DNA of 64,000 nucleotides from Parasedimentitalea psychrophila (GTDB lineage Bacteria; Pseudomonadota; Alphaproteobacteria; Rhodobacterales; Rhodobacteraceae), in the NCBI RefSeq assembly GCF_030285785.1, contig NZ_CP127247.1:806001-870000 (forward strand), written 5' to 3'. Shown here piece after piece: positions 47,594 to 56,357 of this stretch. Numbering within the stretch: the first letter of the stretch is position 1; every line of letters begins with the position of its first letter. Under the pieces are notes generated by a model. The model saw only the letters and a program-made list of their open reading frames with translations, was not told where the DNA came from and did no database searches. Both the position numbers and the translations under genes were made by a program.

Positions 47594-48301
47594 CTAATAT
47601 TCGGAGTTCCACCACCTATTCATCCCATCCCACGATTGCGTAGCTCCGTTTGCTGAATATGCCCACCAATCCTCAGCACTTTTAGCTGTCGACGCCCAGT
47701 ATTCATCCCAATCAATGTCCGGAATTTCTATAGATTGCAGCTCTTCCAGCGTTGGTGTCAACTCAGCTGCCGCCTCCCAAGCTTGTGCTGGTGAGATCTT
47801 GGCGGCCTCCCATAATTCCTGCCTCGTCGGTACGCGCATTGCACAGACTCTTGCTTCACGTTCATCGGGCTCAGCACCCGGTTCAAACACTCGCTTCAAG
47901 GCATTCATGTCCCTAATTGTTTGACAAAGATCACTTAATTCCATGGCAGTGACACCGACGATGACCGCAGTCCCAAAATAGGGAACGGCTTTAGCTACCA
48001 TGGCCCTGGTTCCTCGAGTTGCCATCGTCTTGGCTCGATCCGATATTACTGCGGCGGTTGCTCTAACAGCGGCCTTCTGCACTGCAACGTGGGCTCCAAG
48101 CTCTACAATTTCGCTACGCAGTTCGCGATTAAGACGCCGCTCACCCACTAATCCAGTTGAAAGATCAGATACTTCTCCAGTTCGCTCGCGTTTCAGCCTG
48201 CGTTCATCAGCCAGTTCAATACTGAGATTGACTATTTCATCTGCATACCGAGTTGCTACTGACCGGGAGCCGGTCACAGCCTCATACGCCGAAGATGCCA
48301 T
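47594..48301 (-). CDS. Hypothetical protein with a central membrane segment
   Basis: A 235-residue protein. The N-terminal half is predicted coiled coil or helical (YADEIVNLSIELADERRLKRERTGEVSDL begins near residue 19), then AKAVPYFGTAVIVGVTAMEL forms one hydrophobic segment, followed by an acidic, Trp-rich C-terminus (DWDEYWAS, DWWAYS, NRWWNSEY). ATG 48301 is taken; the track of open codons goes back to a TTG at 48340. No family is recognised. It neighbours the caspase-like gene but no overlap suggests co-translation. Confidence 0.55.
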   Translation of the reverse strand: MASSAYEAVTGSRSVATRYADEIVNLSIELADERRLKRERTGEVSDLSTGLVGERRLNRELRSEIVELGAHVAVQKAAVRATAAVISDRAKTMATRGTRAMVAKAVPYFGTAVIVGVTAMELSDLCQTIRDMNALKRVFEPGAEPDEREARVCAMRVPTRQELWEAAKISPAQAWEAAAELTPTLEELQSIEIPDIDWDEYWASTAKSAEDWWAYSANGATQSWDGMNRWWNSEY

Positions 48302-48389
48302 CCTGAAAGCCAACGCTGAGCAGTATGGTCTCAGGGTCAACTAATGCTCCTAAACTGGAATGCAATAGAGTTATCCGGCCAACGGGCGT

Positions 48390-50759
48390 TCAGAACAGAT
48401 CCTGACGTATGGGGTTCAGTGCCCAATGAATCTGGGCCGCAAATCTAAGCCGGTCAATGGCATTCTCCGGTGTCTTGGGTGGCAATCCTGCTTTGATCGC
48501 CGCGTTGTTTAGACCCCGGCGTGAGGCGGGTCCAAATTGCCCGTCTCGGGTGACATTGATCCCTAGGCTCTGCAATATCGCCTGGGTTCCGGCATTGATG
48601 TCACTTTCAGTCAGTTCGCCCAGCAATTGTTGGGCCGCAGCGACCGCCTCAGGATTGTTGAGCGCAAGAACCTTGCCTGCGCGGGCAACCGCGGAGCTGG
48701 TTGGAATACGTGAGGATAGTTGATTGAGGGCAATCCATGCTCCATTGGCTCCGGCCCAAGCATCACCCCGCTGCAATCCCATATCATTCCAGGTCAGCGC
48801 CTCAACCGCATCGCTGTCGGGCAGATCGCCCTGCATGATCATTCTGGCAATCTCGGCAGGCGCAGTAGGGTGGCCCAGTTCGGCGGCCTGAGCAAAGAGA
48901 TTTTTGGCCGCAGCGGGATCTTTGCTCAGACCGGCGATACCATCACGATGCACATAGCCCAGATTTGCCATGCCGTAGATGTCGCCGCGTTCGGCCGAGG
49001 CGTTGAGGTAGGATAATCCGCGTTTTGGCTGGGTCAGTTCTTTCGGCCCCCACAAATAGAAAACACCCAATTCGTTCAGAGAATAGGTATGACCCAATTC
49101 AACCGCGCGGCTGAGCAATTCGAACCCGCGTCTGCGGTCATCGAGGCTGGTGGAGCTGTTTAGCAGCCGCTTTCCGCGTGCGTGCATCGAAAAGGGGTCG
49201 CCCGCGGTGATACCCTTGTCCCACAAGTCGTTGGCCAATTTCTGGTCAAACGGAATAGCAATGACGTCGCGGTCAAGGTTGGGTGCAATCATGAGGTAGG
49301 CCAAGGCGTTATAGGCACGTACATGGCCCAGATCGGCGGCCGTTTGAAAAGCGGCAAAGGCCGCGACCAACCGCCCCTGACCCTGAAAAGCCCGGCCCAG
49401 TTGATAATGAAACCTGCCTATTTGGGGGGCTTGCACAGTGGCCTCGCGACAGGCCGTTTCTGCTGCCGCTACATCGACTTCATTTGGGAACCGATACAGC
49501 CCGACGCCTTGCAAATCCAACAGATCTCCGGCCTCCAGATCGCAAGCTGACGCAACCATTTCCAAATTTAGGGTGATATTTCTTTCGATTTCGCCCTGCG
49601 TCAATCGCAAGACCATACTGTCCACACGGTTCACATCTTGGGTGTTCCGTGATGAGATTTCGGCCAGTTTCGGAGTGTAGCTTAGGCTGAGCGCCTCACC
49701 GGTGGATTGCTCTATTGAGGAGACCCCGGATTGCGGGCGCGTCGTGATCGAAACTTCCGTTCCGGGCGACAGGAAGGGCAGAATTTCCGGGGCCAGCTCC
49801 AAGGACCGTCCCAGAGGTGCGGAAATTTTCAAAAATTCTGGAGTTTTAGCCAAAGACAGGCCACGGTGACCGCCTTCATTTGGCTGAACCTCAACGGCTT
49901 GAGTGCTGGGGCGCACAAACAGCTTCTCGGTCAAGGTTGAGCTTTCCCAAGTGACCTGTTCGTTGTCGGTTAGCCTGTATACCTCTCCGCGTACAGCCGA
50001 CAAGATTGTGATTGCATCGTCTTGAGGACGCGCGGGAAACTGCCGGATGACTGAGGCCGTGTAGGGGCTGTTGAAACCCGGTTCACCGTCCAGAGCGGTG
50101 GCACCGGGAGAGGTTGAGAAGGCCACTAAAGTGTTCAGCGGCGGGCGAAAGACATCAAATCCTTCACGGGCCTCAAACAGCTCAGCCCCTATTTCCGCGG
50201 TGACCTTGATATCCGGTACCGGGTTGTCGCGGCAGGAATCTAGCATCAAGATCTGACTGTTGGCTTTGCCACCCAGAATGGCTGACACTCGGTCCAGAGT
50301 GACCGACTGGAACGGCAGGTCGTGAAGGTCCGTCAGCGCAGCATCGCTGGTCAGCAGATAGTTACGCCGCCCCAGCTGAATGCCGTGGCCAGCGTAATAG
50401 AAGAACACCTGTCCACCAACCCGGATGTTTAGCGCGGCCTGACGCAGCAGTGTTTCAAAACCGCGTTTGTCCAAGTCATAGCCTTCGTAAACTGTGTAGC
50501 CGAAGGATTTGAGCATGGCAGAAATTGCCTGCGCGTCCTTTAGCGTGTTGGTCAGGTCGGATATATGGCTATAGTTCTGGATTCCAACAACAACGGCAAT
50601 TCCCGTTGCACCAGTTGATTTTGGCTTTTCAAATGCTGTCGTTGATAGAGCGGGTGCTGTGGTGTCGGCCGTTGCTGCAAGACCGTGAAACGATATTGCT
50701 AATACTATTGCTGCCAGCTTGAGTGCTAAGAATGTGGATTGGTTGGGCCGACGAGTCAT
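48390..50759 (-). CDS. Caspase-family protease with Sel1-like repeats and peptidoglycan-binding-like end
   Basis: A 789-residue exported protein. A leader (LKLAAIVLAISFHGLAATA) precedes a caspase/metacaspase domain with catalytic His in FFYYAGHGIQLG (about residue 125) and Cys in LMLDSCRDNP (about 176). A beta-rich middle follows, then several Sel1/TPR repeats (KNLFAQAAELGHPTAPAEIARM), and a C-terminal peptidoglycan-binding-like segment (QSLGINVTRDGQFGPASRRGL). ATG 50759 overlaps the lipoprotein stop (ATGA), which favours it over TTG 50765. The role is unknown: envelope stress, signalling or defence are possible. Confidence 0.82.
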   Translation of the reverse strand: MTRRPNQSTFLALKLAAIVLAISFHGLAATADTTAPALSTTAFEKPKSTGATGIAVVVGIQNYSHISDLTNTLKDAQAISAMLKSFGYTVYEGYDLDKRGFETLLRQAALNIRVGGQVFFYYAGHGIQLGRRNYLLTSDAALTDLHDLPFQSVTLDRVSAILGGKANSQILMLDSCRDNPVPDIKVTAEIGAELFEAREGFDVFRPPLNTLVAFSTSPGATALDGEPGFNSPYTASVIRQFPARPQDDAITILSAVRGEVYRLTDNEQVTWESSTLTEKLFVRPSTQAVEVQPNEGGHRGLSLAKTPEFLKISAPLGRSLELAPEILPFLSPGTEVSITTRPQSGVSSIEQSTGEALSLSYTPKLAEISSRNTQDVNRVDSMVLRLTQGEIERNITLNLEMVASACDLEAGDLLDLQGVGLYRFPNEVDVAAAETACREATVQAPQIGRFHYQLGRAFQGQGRLVAAFAAFQTAADLGHVRAYNALAYLMIAPNLDRDVIAIPFDQKLANDLWDKGITAGDPFSMHARGKRLLNSSTSLDDRRRGFELLSRAVELGHTYSLNELGVFYLWGPKELTQPKRGLSYLNASAERGDIYGMANLGYVHRDGIAGLSKDPAAAKNLFAQAAELGHPTAPAEIARMIMQGDLPDSDAVEALTWNDMGLQRGDAWAGANGAWIALNQLSSRIPTSSAVARAGKVLALNNPEAVAAAQQLLGELTESDINAGTQAILQSLGINVTRDGQFGPASRRGLNNAAIKAGLPPKTPENAIDRLRFAAQIHWALNPIRQDLF

Positions 50760-51040
50760 CCCCAACTGCCTCCACCACCGCCTCCGTCACCACCGCCGCC
50801 ACCGCCACCGCCGCCGCCACCACCGCCGTCGCCTCCACCACCGCCGTCGCCTCCACCGCCGTCACCATAGGAATAGCCACTAGCCTCGCCAGAGCCGGTG
50901 GATCCACTGTTTGAAATGCTGTTGGATACTTCTGGAGGGGCCGGTGACGGGTCTGAATTCACCCCATAGTTTTCAATCGGCGGGCATCCACCAAGTAAAG
51001 CTGTTGTAGAGATTAGAAAAATTACCTTTGAAACACGCAT
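50756..51040 (-). CDS. Glycine-rich putative lipoprotein
   Basis: A 94-residue protein with a lipoprotein signal (MRVSKVIFLISTTALLGGC, lipobox LGGC, Cys19), a Pro/Ser/Asn-rich stretch, and a C-terminal tract of Gly with interspersed Asp (GGGGDGGGGG pattern) ending SWG. GGAGG nine bases ahead of ATG 51040 fixes the start. Its stop overlaps the caspase start by 4 bases, so the two are translationally coupled. It may tether or act as substrate for the caspase (inference). The CCN-type repeat in the DNA is prone to slippage. Confidence 0.65.
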   Translation of the reverse strand: MRVSKVIFLISTTALLGGCPPIENYGVNSDPSPAPPEVSNSISNSGSTGSGEASGYSYGDGGGGDGGGGGDGGGGGGGGGGGGGDGGGGGGSWG

Positions 51041-51849
51041 GAGCGATTCCCTCCGGGTTAAAACCAACTACCATGTAAACTAGGACTAAAAGTTTAGACG
51101 ATTGGGGGGATTTTGGCAAATCTCAGCTTTATTTTGTGAACCAGTCTATTACCGGGGAACAATGTCAGGGCTGTTCAGTCGTGAACTAAGCCGCCATTCC
51201 ACAAGTAGAATGCCTTCTCCCGCATGTTGAGGTTGTATTGGGGCAGCCTTCGGCTTCGGCCCCCGACATCTGGTCACTCGGCAGGTACCCGTCCCAGATC
51301 CGATCACATAGCTGAGCCTCCTGAGGATGGTCCGACCAGCGGTGAACGTCGATGGGGCGGGAGTGCCAGGGGTTCTCAATGTCTCCCATAGGTCACCTTT
51401 CTGGGGGGGGAAGGAAGAACCAGGGGTCTCTCCCCTCCGCCTTCTATTCATTACTTATACCTATTCCCAGCACCTTTGCCTGTCCCTCCCAAGAAGCAAG
51501 GGAGTTAGAGAACCCCGAGGGAGACAGTACAGGTACATCATCCAATAGGAGCTGCTAGAGACCCGTCAGCGCGCTCAGGCAGTAGTGTAATGTGGGAGAC
51601 CCAACTGGGGCATTACTGGGGGCATTCTGAGCCAGTCAGGGCCAGAACCTCGGTCGCTGTTCTATGTAAGGAAGTACTGGCTGGGGTGGTAGCAGCCATC
51701 TTAAAGTTCTCGAATATCCATTGCCATTTGGTAAGATCCTGCCTTAAATATAAAATATCACCAAGTTACGTTCAACAAAGTCCAAAGCGTTCCAACCAGT
51801 TCCCACGTTAACTGTGGGAACGATAGTGGGAACGACTGACGAGGTTGCT
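51041..51849. other. Long intergenic region before the integrase
   Basis: About 800 bases with no recognised gene. ACTGGGGCATT and ACTGGGGGCATT lie in tandem at 51604-51626. Just before the integrase, GTTCCCAC and GTGGGAAC pair across a 7-base loop (51799-51821), and GTGGGAAC recurs at 51826-51833. These could be integrase or excisionase binding sites. No tRNA gene was found, so the att site is not located. Confidence 0.45.
51799..51833. promoter_or_regulatory. Inverted and direct GTGGGAAC repeats upstream of integrase
   Basis: One inverted pair (GTTCCCAC / GTGGGAAC) and a further direct copy, 17-51 bases ahead of the integrase ATG; spacing suits protein binding and possible autoregulation or arm sites. 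Confidence 0.5.
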
Positions 51850-53046
51850 ATGGCAAAGAGATTGACGGTGAAGACAGTGGAGGCGTCAGAGCCAGGGCGC
51901 TACAGCGACGGAGGCGGACACGGTCTGATGTTGCTAGTGAAAGACACCGGGAGCCGCTTCTGGGTCCAGCGCCTAACAATTCGCGGGCGTCGCCGTGATA
52001 TCGGGCTAGGGTCATTTCCGGTGGTTAGCTTGGCCGAAGCACGGAACCGGGCATTAGAAAACAAGCGCGCCGCCCTGCGCGGAGAAGACCCGTTGTCGGA
52101 CAAGCGACGCGCCAAGGTCGAAGTCGCCAAGCGGAAGTCTTTCGCCGAAGCCGCCCAATTGGCTTGTGACGAGTTAGCAAGCGGGTGGAAAAGCCAGAAG
52201 GAACCAAAGGCATTTATGTCTTCCCTGAAGACCCATGTGTTCCCACACTTCGGTCTCATGGATGTCGGAGAGGTGACGAGCGCCGAAATCCGTCGCGCGG
52301 TTCTGAAATGTCGCAAAAAGGTACCGAACTTGGCGACCAAAGTGCAGCACCGGGTTCTGTCCGTATTCAAGTTTGCCGTTGCCGAGGGCCTGCGAGCCGA
52401 CAACCCGGCGACCGCTGAAGCACTGGCGCTACCCAAGGCAGAAAAACACACCAAGAACAACCGCGCGCTTCCCTATTCTGAGGTCACTTGTGCCGTGGAA
52501 ACCGTTAAGGCATCGGCCGCGTGGATCTCAACTAAGTGGGCGCTGGAATTCGCGGTGCTTACCGCTGGCCGTTCTGGAGAGGTTCGCGGGGCAAGGTGGG
52601 ATGAAATAGACTTGGCAACCGCCACGTGGATTATCCCCAGCGCGCGGATGAAGATGGGTAGGGAACACAAGGTTCCTCTCAGCTCGGCTGCAGTGGCGGT
52701 TCTGAACAAAGCCGGCGCCCAGCGCGACGGCGGCGGCCTTGTATTCCCTTCAGTCATGGGCAAGGAGCTGTCAGACAGCACCCTGAGTAAGCTGCTGCGA
52801 GAATTGGGTGTGGCCAGCACAGTGCACGGCTTCCGCGCCTCCTTCCGTACTTGGGCACAGGAACAAGCCAACGTCCCCGAAGAGGTAGCCGAGGCCGCGC
52901 TGGCCCATGTCAAAGGCGACAAAACCGTGGCCGCCTATGCCCGCTCCAACCTGCTCGACAAGCGCCGAGGCCTAATGGACGCGTGGGCTGCATATCTGGG
53001 CGAAGACCGGGTCGGCAACGTGGTCGAACTTGGGGTTCGGGTATGA
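51850..53046 (+). CDS. Tyrosine-type integrase (DUF4102 arm-binding type)
   Basis: A 398-residue site-specific recombinase of the P4/CTX-integrase type. The N-terminal arm-binding domain has YSDGGGHGLMLLVKDTGSRFW, and the catalytic domain has the first Arg in TAGRSGEVRGARWDEI, HGFRASFRTW (His-x-x-Arg), ALAHVKGDKTVAAYAR with the last His and the nucleophile Tyr. GAGG five bases ahead of ATG 51850 sets the start. It appears intact and marks an integrative element, although most nearby cargo is decayed. Confidence 0.9.
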   Translation: MAKRLTVKTVEASEPGRYSDGGGHGLMLLVKDTGSRFWVQRLTIRGRRRDIGLGSFPVVSLAEARNRALENKRAALRGEDPLSDKRRAKVEVAKRKSFAEAAQLACDELASGWKSQKEPKAFMSSLKTHVFPHFGLMDVGEVTSAEIRRAVLKCRKKVPNLATKVQHRVLSVFKFAVAEGLRADNPATAEALALPKAEKHTKNNRALPYSEVTCAVETVKASAAWISTKWALEFAVLTAGRSGEVRGARWDEIDLATATWIIPSARMKMGREHKVPLSSAAVAVLNKAGAQRDGGGLVFPSVMGKELSDSTLSKLLRELGVASTVHGFRASFRTWAQEQANVPEEVAEAALAHVKGDKTVAAYARSNLLDKRRGLMDAWAAYLGEDRVGNVVELGVRV

Positions 53047-53223
53047 AGCCTGGATCATCCGCGCCAAAGCTCCGATCTCACCGCCGCCGTCGCCAAAACG
53101 GCGCGGACGCCCTACAAAAAAGGGGCAACGATCAAACCCTACGACTGATCACCAAACCAGAAAACTGGGGAATTTTACTTCGGCACTTCTTGGAAAATTC
53201 TCCGTGACGTCGACAAGCACGCA

Positions 53224-54303
53224 TCAACGGAGAGGCGGCATGTCCGCCACCGGCATCCGGGCAAAGCCGTCGCTGTCCAGCGTCATCACATAAAACTGGT
53301 CACCGACCATCTTGCCGCCCGTGGTAATGCCCAAGGTACCATTCGGGTCCTGCAGGGTCCGCAGAATGCGCCCCTCGCCGTCGATTTGCACCAGCATGCC
53401 ACGATGGATCGGCGCGGGCCGTACCTTGGGGCCCAACCGCCAGATCACCTTGCGCAGGAACGGATAGGGCATCAGCGCCTCGGCAGGCACCCGCGGGCTG
53501 GCAAAAGCCAGCCAATAGGTGCCATCACCCTGTGCCTCCAGATTATCGGGGTATCCGGGCAGATTATCCAGAAACACCTCGCGTTCTCCTGCCTTGGGGC
53601 CGCTTAGCCACAGCCGATGCACCCGTGCGCGGCCGGTTTCATTGATCAGCAGAAAGTCCTCATCCGGCGAAAGGGCCACGCCGTTAACATAGACGAACCC
53701 TGTGGCGATTTTCTCGACTGTCCCGTCGGGCTGGCGTCGTGCCACATAGCCAGTGTCGGACTGCTCCCAGATGGTCATCACCGAAGTCAGCTTGGTGCCG
53801 CCCAAAGTCTCGGGATCAAAGCGGTCAGTGGAGTTGGAGAAATAAATGGTGCCGTCCCGCGCCACATCTAGCTGGTTGGCATAGATTACTGGTGCCCCGT
53901 CGATTTCGCTCACAACAGATTCGAGTGTCCCCACTCCGGTCCAGCGCATCACACCGCGAAAACTGTCGGCAATATACAGTGCCCCGTCCGGCCCCGCCTT
54001 CAACCCCAGAGGTCTGCCGCCTAGCTGATCGACCACAACCGGTGACTCGCCATCGATGCGGTAAAGCCGCCCTGTCTGATCGGTAGTGTAGACGGCGCCG
54101 TCCGGCATTACTGCCAGATCCTCGGGCCCAATTGCACCGTCTGGCAGGGTAATCTTCACGGCCTTCTCCAGCGCGTGATTTGGAGCGTATTCGCCAGCAA
54201 AGCCGAAGGTCTTGAGAGGTTCATAGGCAACTGGCGCAACCGGCACTGGCCAGAACAGCAGATAGCCTAGGCCGACAACAACCAGTCCTATTGCAATACG
54301 CAT
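53224..54303 (-). CDS. SMP-30/strictosidine synthase-like beta-propeller protein
   Basis: A 359-residue protein with an N-terminal membrane anchor (MRIAIGLVVVGLGYLLFWPV) and a six-bladed propeller: LPDGAIGPEDLAVMPDG begins near residue 52, then GPDGALYIADSFRG, FVYVNGVALSPDEDFLLINET, and a DNLEAQGDGTYWLAFASPR block. These are the family's metal-binding and blade motifs. Members are lactonases or strictosidine-synthase-like proteins; the substrate is not known. It lies between the integrase and a decayed stretch and may be cargo of the element. Confidence 0.8.
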   Translation of the reverse strand: MRIAIGLVVVGLGYLLFWPVPVAPVAYEPLKTFGFAGEYAPNHALEKAVKITLPDGAIGPEDLAVMPDGAVYTTDQTGRLYRIDGESPVVVDQLGGRPLGLKAGPDGALYIADSFRGVMRWTGVGTLESVVSEIDGAPVIYANQLDVARDGTIYFSNSTDRFDPETLGGTKLTSVMTIWEQSDTGYVARRQPDGTVEKIATGFVYVNGVALSPDEDFLLINETGRARVHRLWLSGPKAGEREVFLDNLPGYPDNLEAQGDGTYWLAFASPRVPAEALMPYPFLRKVIWRLGPKVRPAPIHRGMLVQIDGEGRILRTLQDPNGTLGITTGGKMVGDQFYVMTLDSDGFARMPVADMPPLR

Positions 54304-55275
54304 TTGAAGTTCCCAAAATTTTTCACTCTGCGCGCTCCTCCATTGGTCAGGTAAGACCTATAGCAACAACTCTGATCCGACATTTCCAAAGTAGATCGTC
54401 TTCTTTTGCAAGTAGTAGCTGCTTTGAATCCCAATCAAGGCTCTTGTGCAAATTGTACCGTGCTCCGGGCATTTGTCACTTGAATTTGACCCCGCATTTG
54501 GTCTGATCGACACCTGTTTGGACAGACCCATTGAGCCGCGTTTCTTCAGGTTTTGCCATTGACGTAGTTGTGTCGAAGCCGACGGCGCGCGCGACCGATG
54601 GATAATCGCCAAAACGCGGTTGAACAGATCGCCGCTACCTGACGGGATTTCCCAGACACCTTGCCCAAGGTCCAGTTCCGAACAGGTCATATGCGAGACC
54701 TCAGCGCGGAGTTGCCCGGTGGCGATGACACACACACCAAGAGCGGACCAACGCCTGTCGCACATTTCGTCCAAAGCGTTCAGGCATGCGCTGCGTGAGC
54801 AGCGTGACGCCATGGCATGAGCTCGTGGAGACTAGTGACTTTGTGAGCTGCTATGCGGGAGAGGACCCATCAGCGTTGACGTCAGACAATCCTTAGAATT
54901 AATTTTACAACTCACATATTTTTATATGTATTTTCTGATATTGACAATATCATACCACAGAAAATACCACAGGACGTTAGCCGAACGGCCTAACTACCGC
55001 GCCAAGACACTTAGAACCGGCACACGCTACCTTTTATCCAATTCACGCCAATCAAAAAAGGTAATCATGCCTCAAATGGATATCCACGCCATATGGCTTG
55101 GCTGTTCGGGAGATCAGTGCCCGGCCAACAGAGTATCGGTGCCCTTGGCGCAAGTTGACATCTTCTGTCGCCTGCGAGTATTCGCGTAAATCGGCATCGA
55201 ATTAATGCGGGTGACCCGAAACAAGCACCAAAGGCCCAACATCGACATTCCCTTCAAGATATACCTCCAAATTTG
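54304..55275. other. Decayed stretch with integrase fragment and twin ATACCACAG
   Basis: The only recognisable coding trace is the integrase fragment at 54583-54741. Around 54900 the DNA turns AT-rich; ATACCACAG occurs twice with a 12-base period (54952-54960 and 54964-54972), reminiscent of recombinase or repressor sites. No intact gene or RNA was recognised. Confidence 0.45.
54583..54741 (-). pseudogene. Tyrosine integrase fragment
   Basis: On the minus strand the sequence LGVCVIATGQLRAEVSHM and SELDLGQGVWEIPSGSG resembles the region of phage integrases around the first catalytic Arg (usually LTGQRRGEV..MRWSEIDL), but the Arg is changed to Leu (GQLRAEV) or shifted, and both flanks are lost. 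A second, dead integrase next to the intact one suggests repeated integration at this locus. Confidence 0.55.
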
Positions 55276-55441
55276 CTATGTCAGCTTGCGGGTGAACACC
55301 TGGTTCAGCGCATAGGTTAGGGCCGCCAGTACCGGCATCAGCAGCACAATACGATCAATGTCGGCACTGTCGCTGCCTTCCCAAGGGGCATTGCATGATG
55401 ATGACGCCGACAAAGCCAACCGGCACCGCTCCCAGCGGTGC
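55276..55441 (-). pseudogene. EamA/DMT-type transporter fragment
   Basis: Minus-strand pieces APLGAVPVGFVGVIIM and, in another frame, RIVLLMPVLAALTYALNQVFTRKL resemble the end of one EamA half and the start of the next. The frame breaks between them, and the rest of the gene is missing. Possibly truncated by the adjacent IS6 element. Confidence 0.5.
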
Positions 55442-55675
55442 TGTCAGAACAGTTCGAACTGGTCTCTGCAAGGACTATATGACTGTCCTTTATGCCGCGC
55501 CAAGTAGGCGCCACTCAGCGAGAGCGGCGGTGCGGTTGAGCTTGCAATTTTCGCGTGAATAAAGGTGACGTTACTGGTTGAAGTGATTGTAAACCGAGGC
55601 GTGTACGGAGACGAACTTCTGCAAACTTCGCATTCGGCGGAAGCGCAGCATGGCTCGCTCTCGTCGTCGAAATGG

Positions 55676-55717
55676 CCCCTTCTCGTGGTTTGCTGGCAAA
55701 CCACTGCTAGGCAGCGG
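55676..55717 (+). repeat. Double-hairpin element, copy 5 (in IS6 transposase)
   Basis: 42 bp starting CCCCTTCTC and ending GGCAGCGG. Hairpin B arms GTGGTTTGC and GCAAACCAC around TG; hairpin A CTGC-TAG-GCAG. In IS6 relatives the site reads NRAENSHQPFRRR, so the net gain is 39 bp, in frame. Confidence 0.88.
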
Positions 55718-56079
55718 ATGAGAATTCTCAGCCCGGTTATTCAACCTACGGTCGGTTTCTTGTTTGTCAGCATTGCCGATGACCTTCATCGCGGCGCCGT
55801 AAGACCGAAGTAGATCGGTCGCGATGACATGTGGTGGGCCAAAGCGCTTCATTGTTTTTCTGAGGAATTTCAGTGCCACTTTGCGGTCACGGCGCTTGGT
55901 GACATGCCTTTCAAGCACCTCGCCCTCGTGATCCACAGCCCGCCAGAGGTAATGAGTTTCACAGTTGATTTTTACGAACACCTCGTCCAAATGCCATTTC
56001 CAATTCGAATAAGCACCAAGTTGCTGCGCCCGTTTTCCTCGAGTCTCCGCTGTGAACAACGGCCCAAAGCGATTCCACC

Positions 56080-56111
56080 AAAATCGCACGGTCTCAAAAT
56101 CGCACAGTCTC
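56080..56111. repeat. 16-bp tandem duplication in IS6 transposase
   Basis: AAAATCGCACGGTCTC is followed at once by AAAATCGCACAGTCTC (15 of 16 identical); the duplication shifts the transposase frame. Confidence 0.85.
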
Positions 56112-56357
56112 ATGGCCGATTTCGATCCCGCGCTCATGCAGAAAATCCTCCACATTTCGGAGCAACAGGGGGAACCGGACGTACAACATCACCGCAAGGC
56201 GGATGATGTCGGGACTGGTCTTGAAATACCGAAATGGGCTGTGTTTTATCATGCCGAGAAGCTAAATCGCCGCCCTGCCCTTCACAACCGAGTTTATTCT
56301 GACAAGACCCGCTGGATTTGTTCCTCAGGGGCTGTTGATAAATCAGCAACCGTTTGA

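Larger units (their letters stand above)
55571..56252 (-). pseudogene. IS6-family transposase, broken
   Basis: From ATG 56252 the frame reads KHSPFRYFKTSPDIIRLAVM and RNVEDFLHERGIEIGHETVRF, as in IS6 transposases, then hits a stop because 16 bases are tandemly duplicated (56080-56111). The next frame continues ETVRFWWNRFGPLF, WHLDEVFVKIN, YLWRAVDHEGEVL and NNRAENSH, where a 39-bp insertion adds PLPSSGLPANHEKG before PFRRRERAMLRFRRM. So one mutation breaks the frame and the hairpin element sits in frame. Terminal repeats were not identified. Confidence 0.87.

Noticed and set aside
50723-50914. Plus-strand Ala/Thr-rich frame opposite the glycine-rich lipoprotein
   Set aside because: It is the reverse reading of the GGN repeat tract; the minus strand has a ribosome site, lipobox and start/stop overlap.
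51420-51445. CTCTCCCCTCCGCC as a possible tRNA 3' end next to the integrase
   Set aside because: No TTCGA loop or acceptor partner could be found upstream, so no tRNA can be folded.
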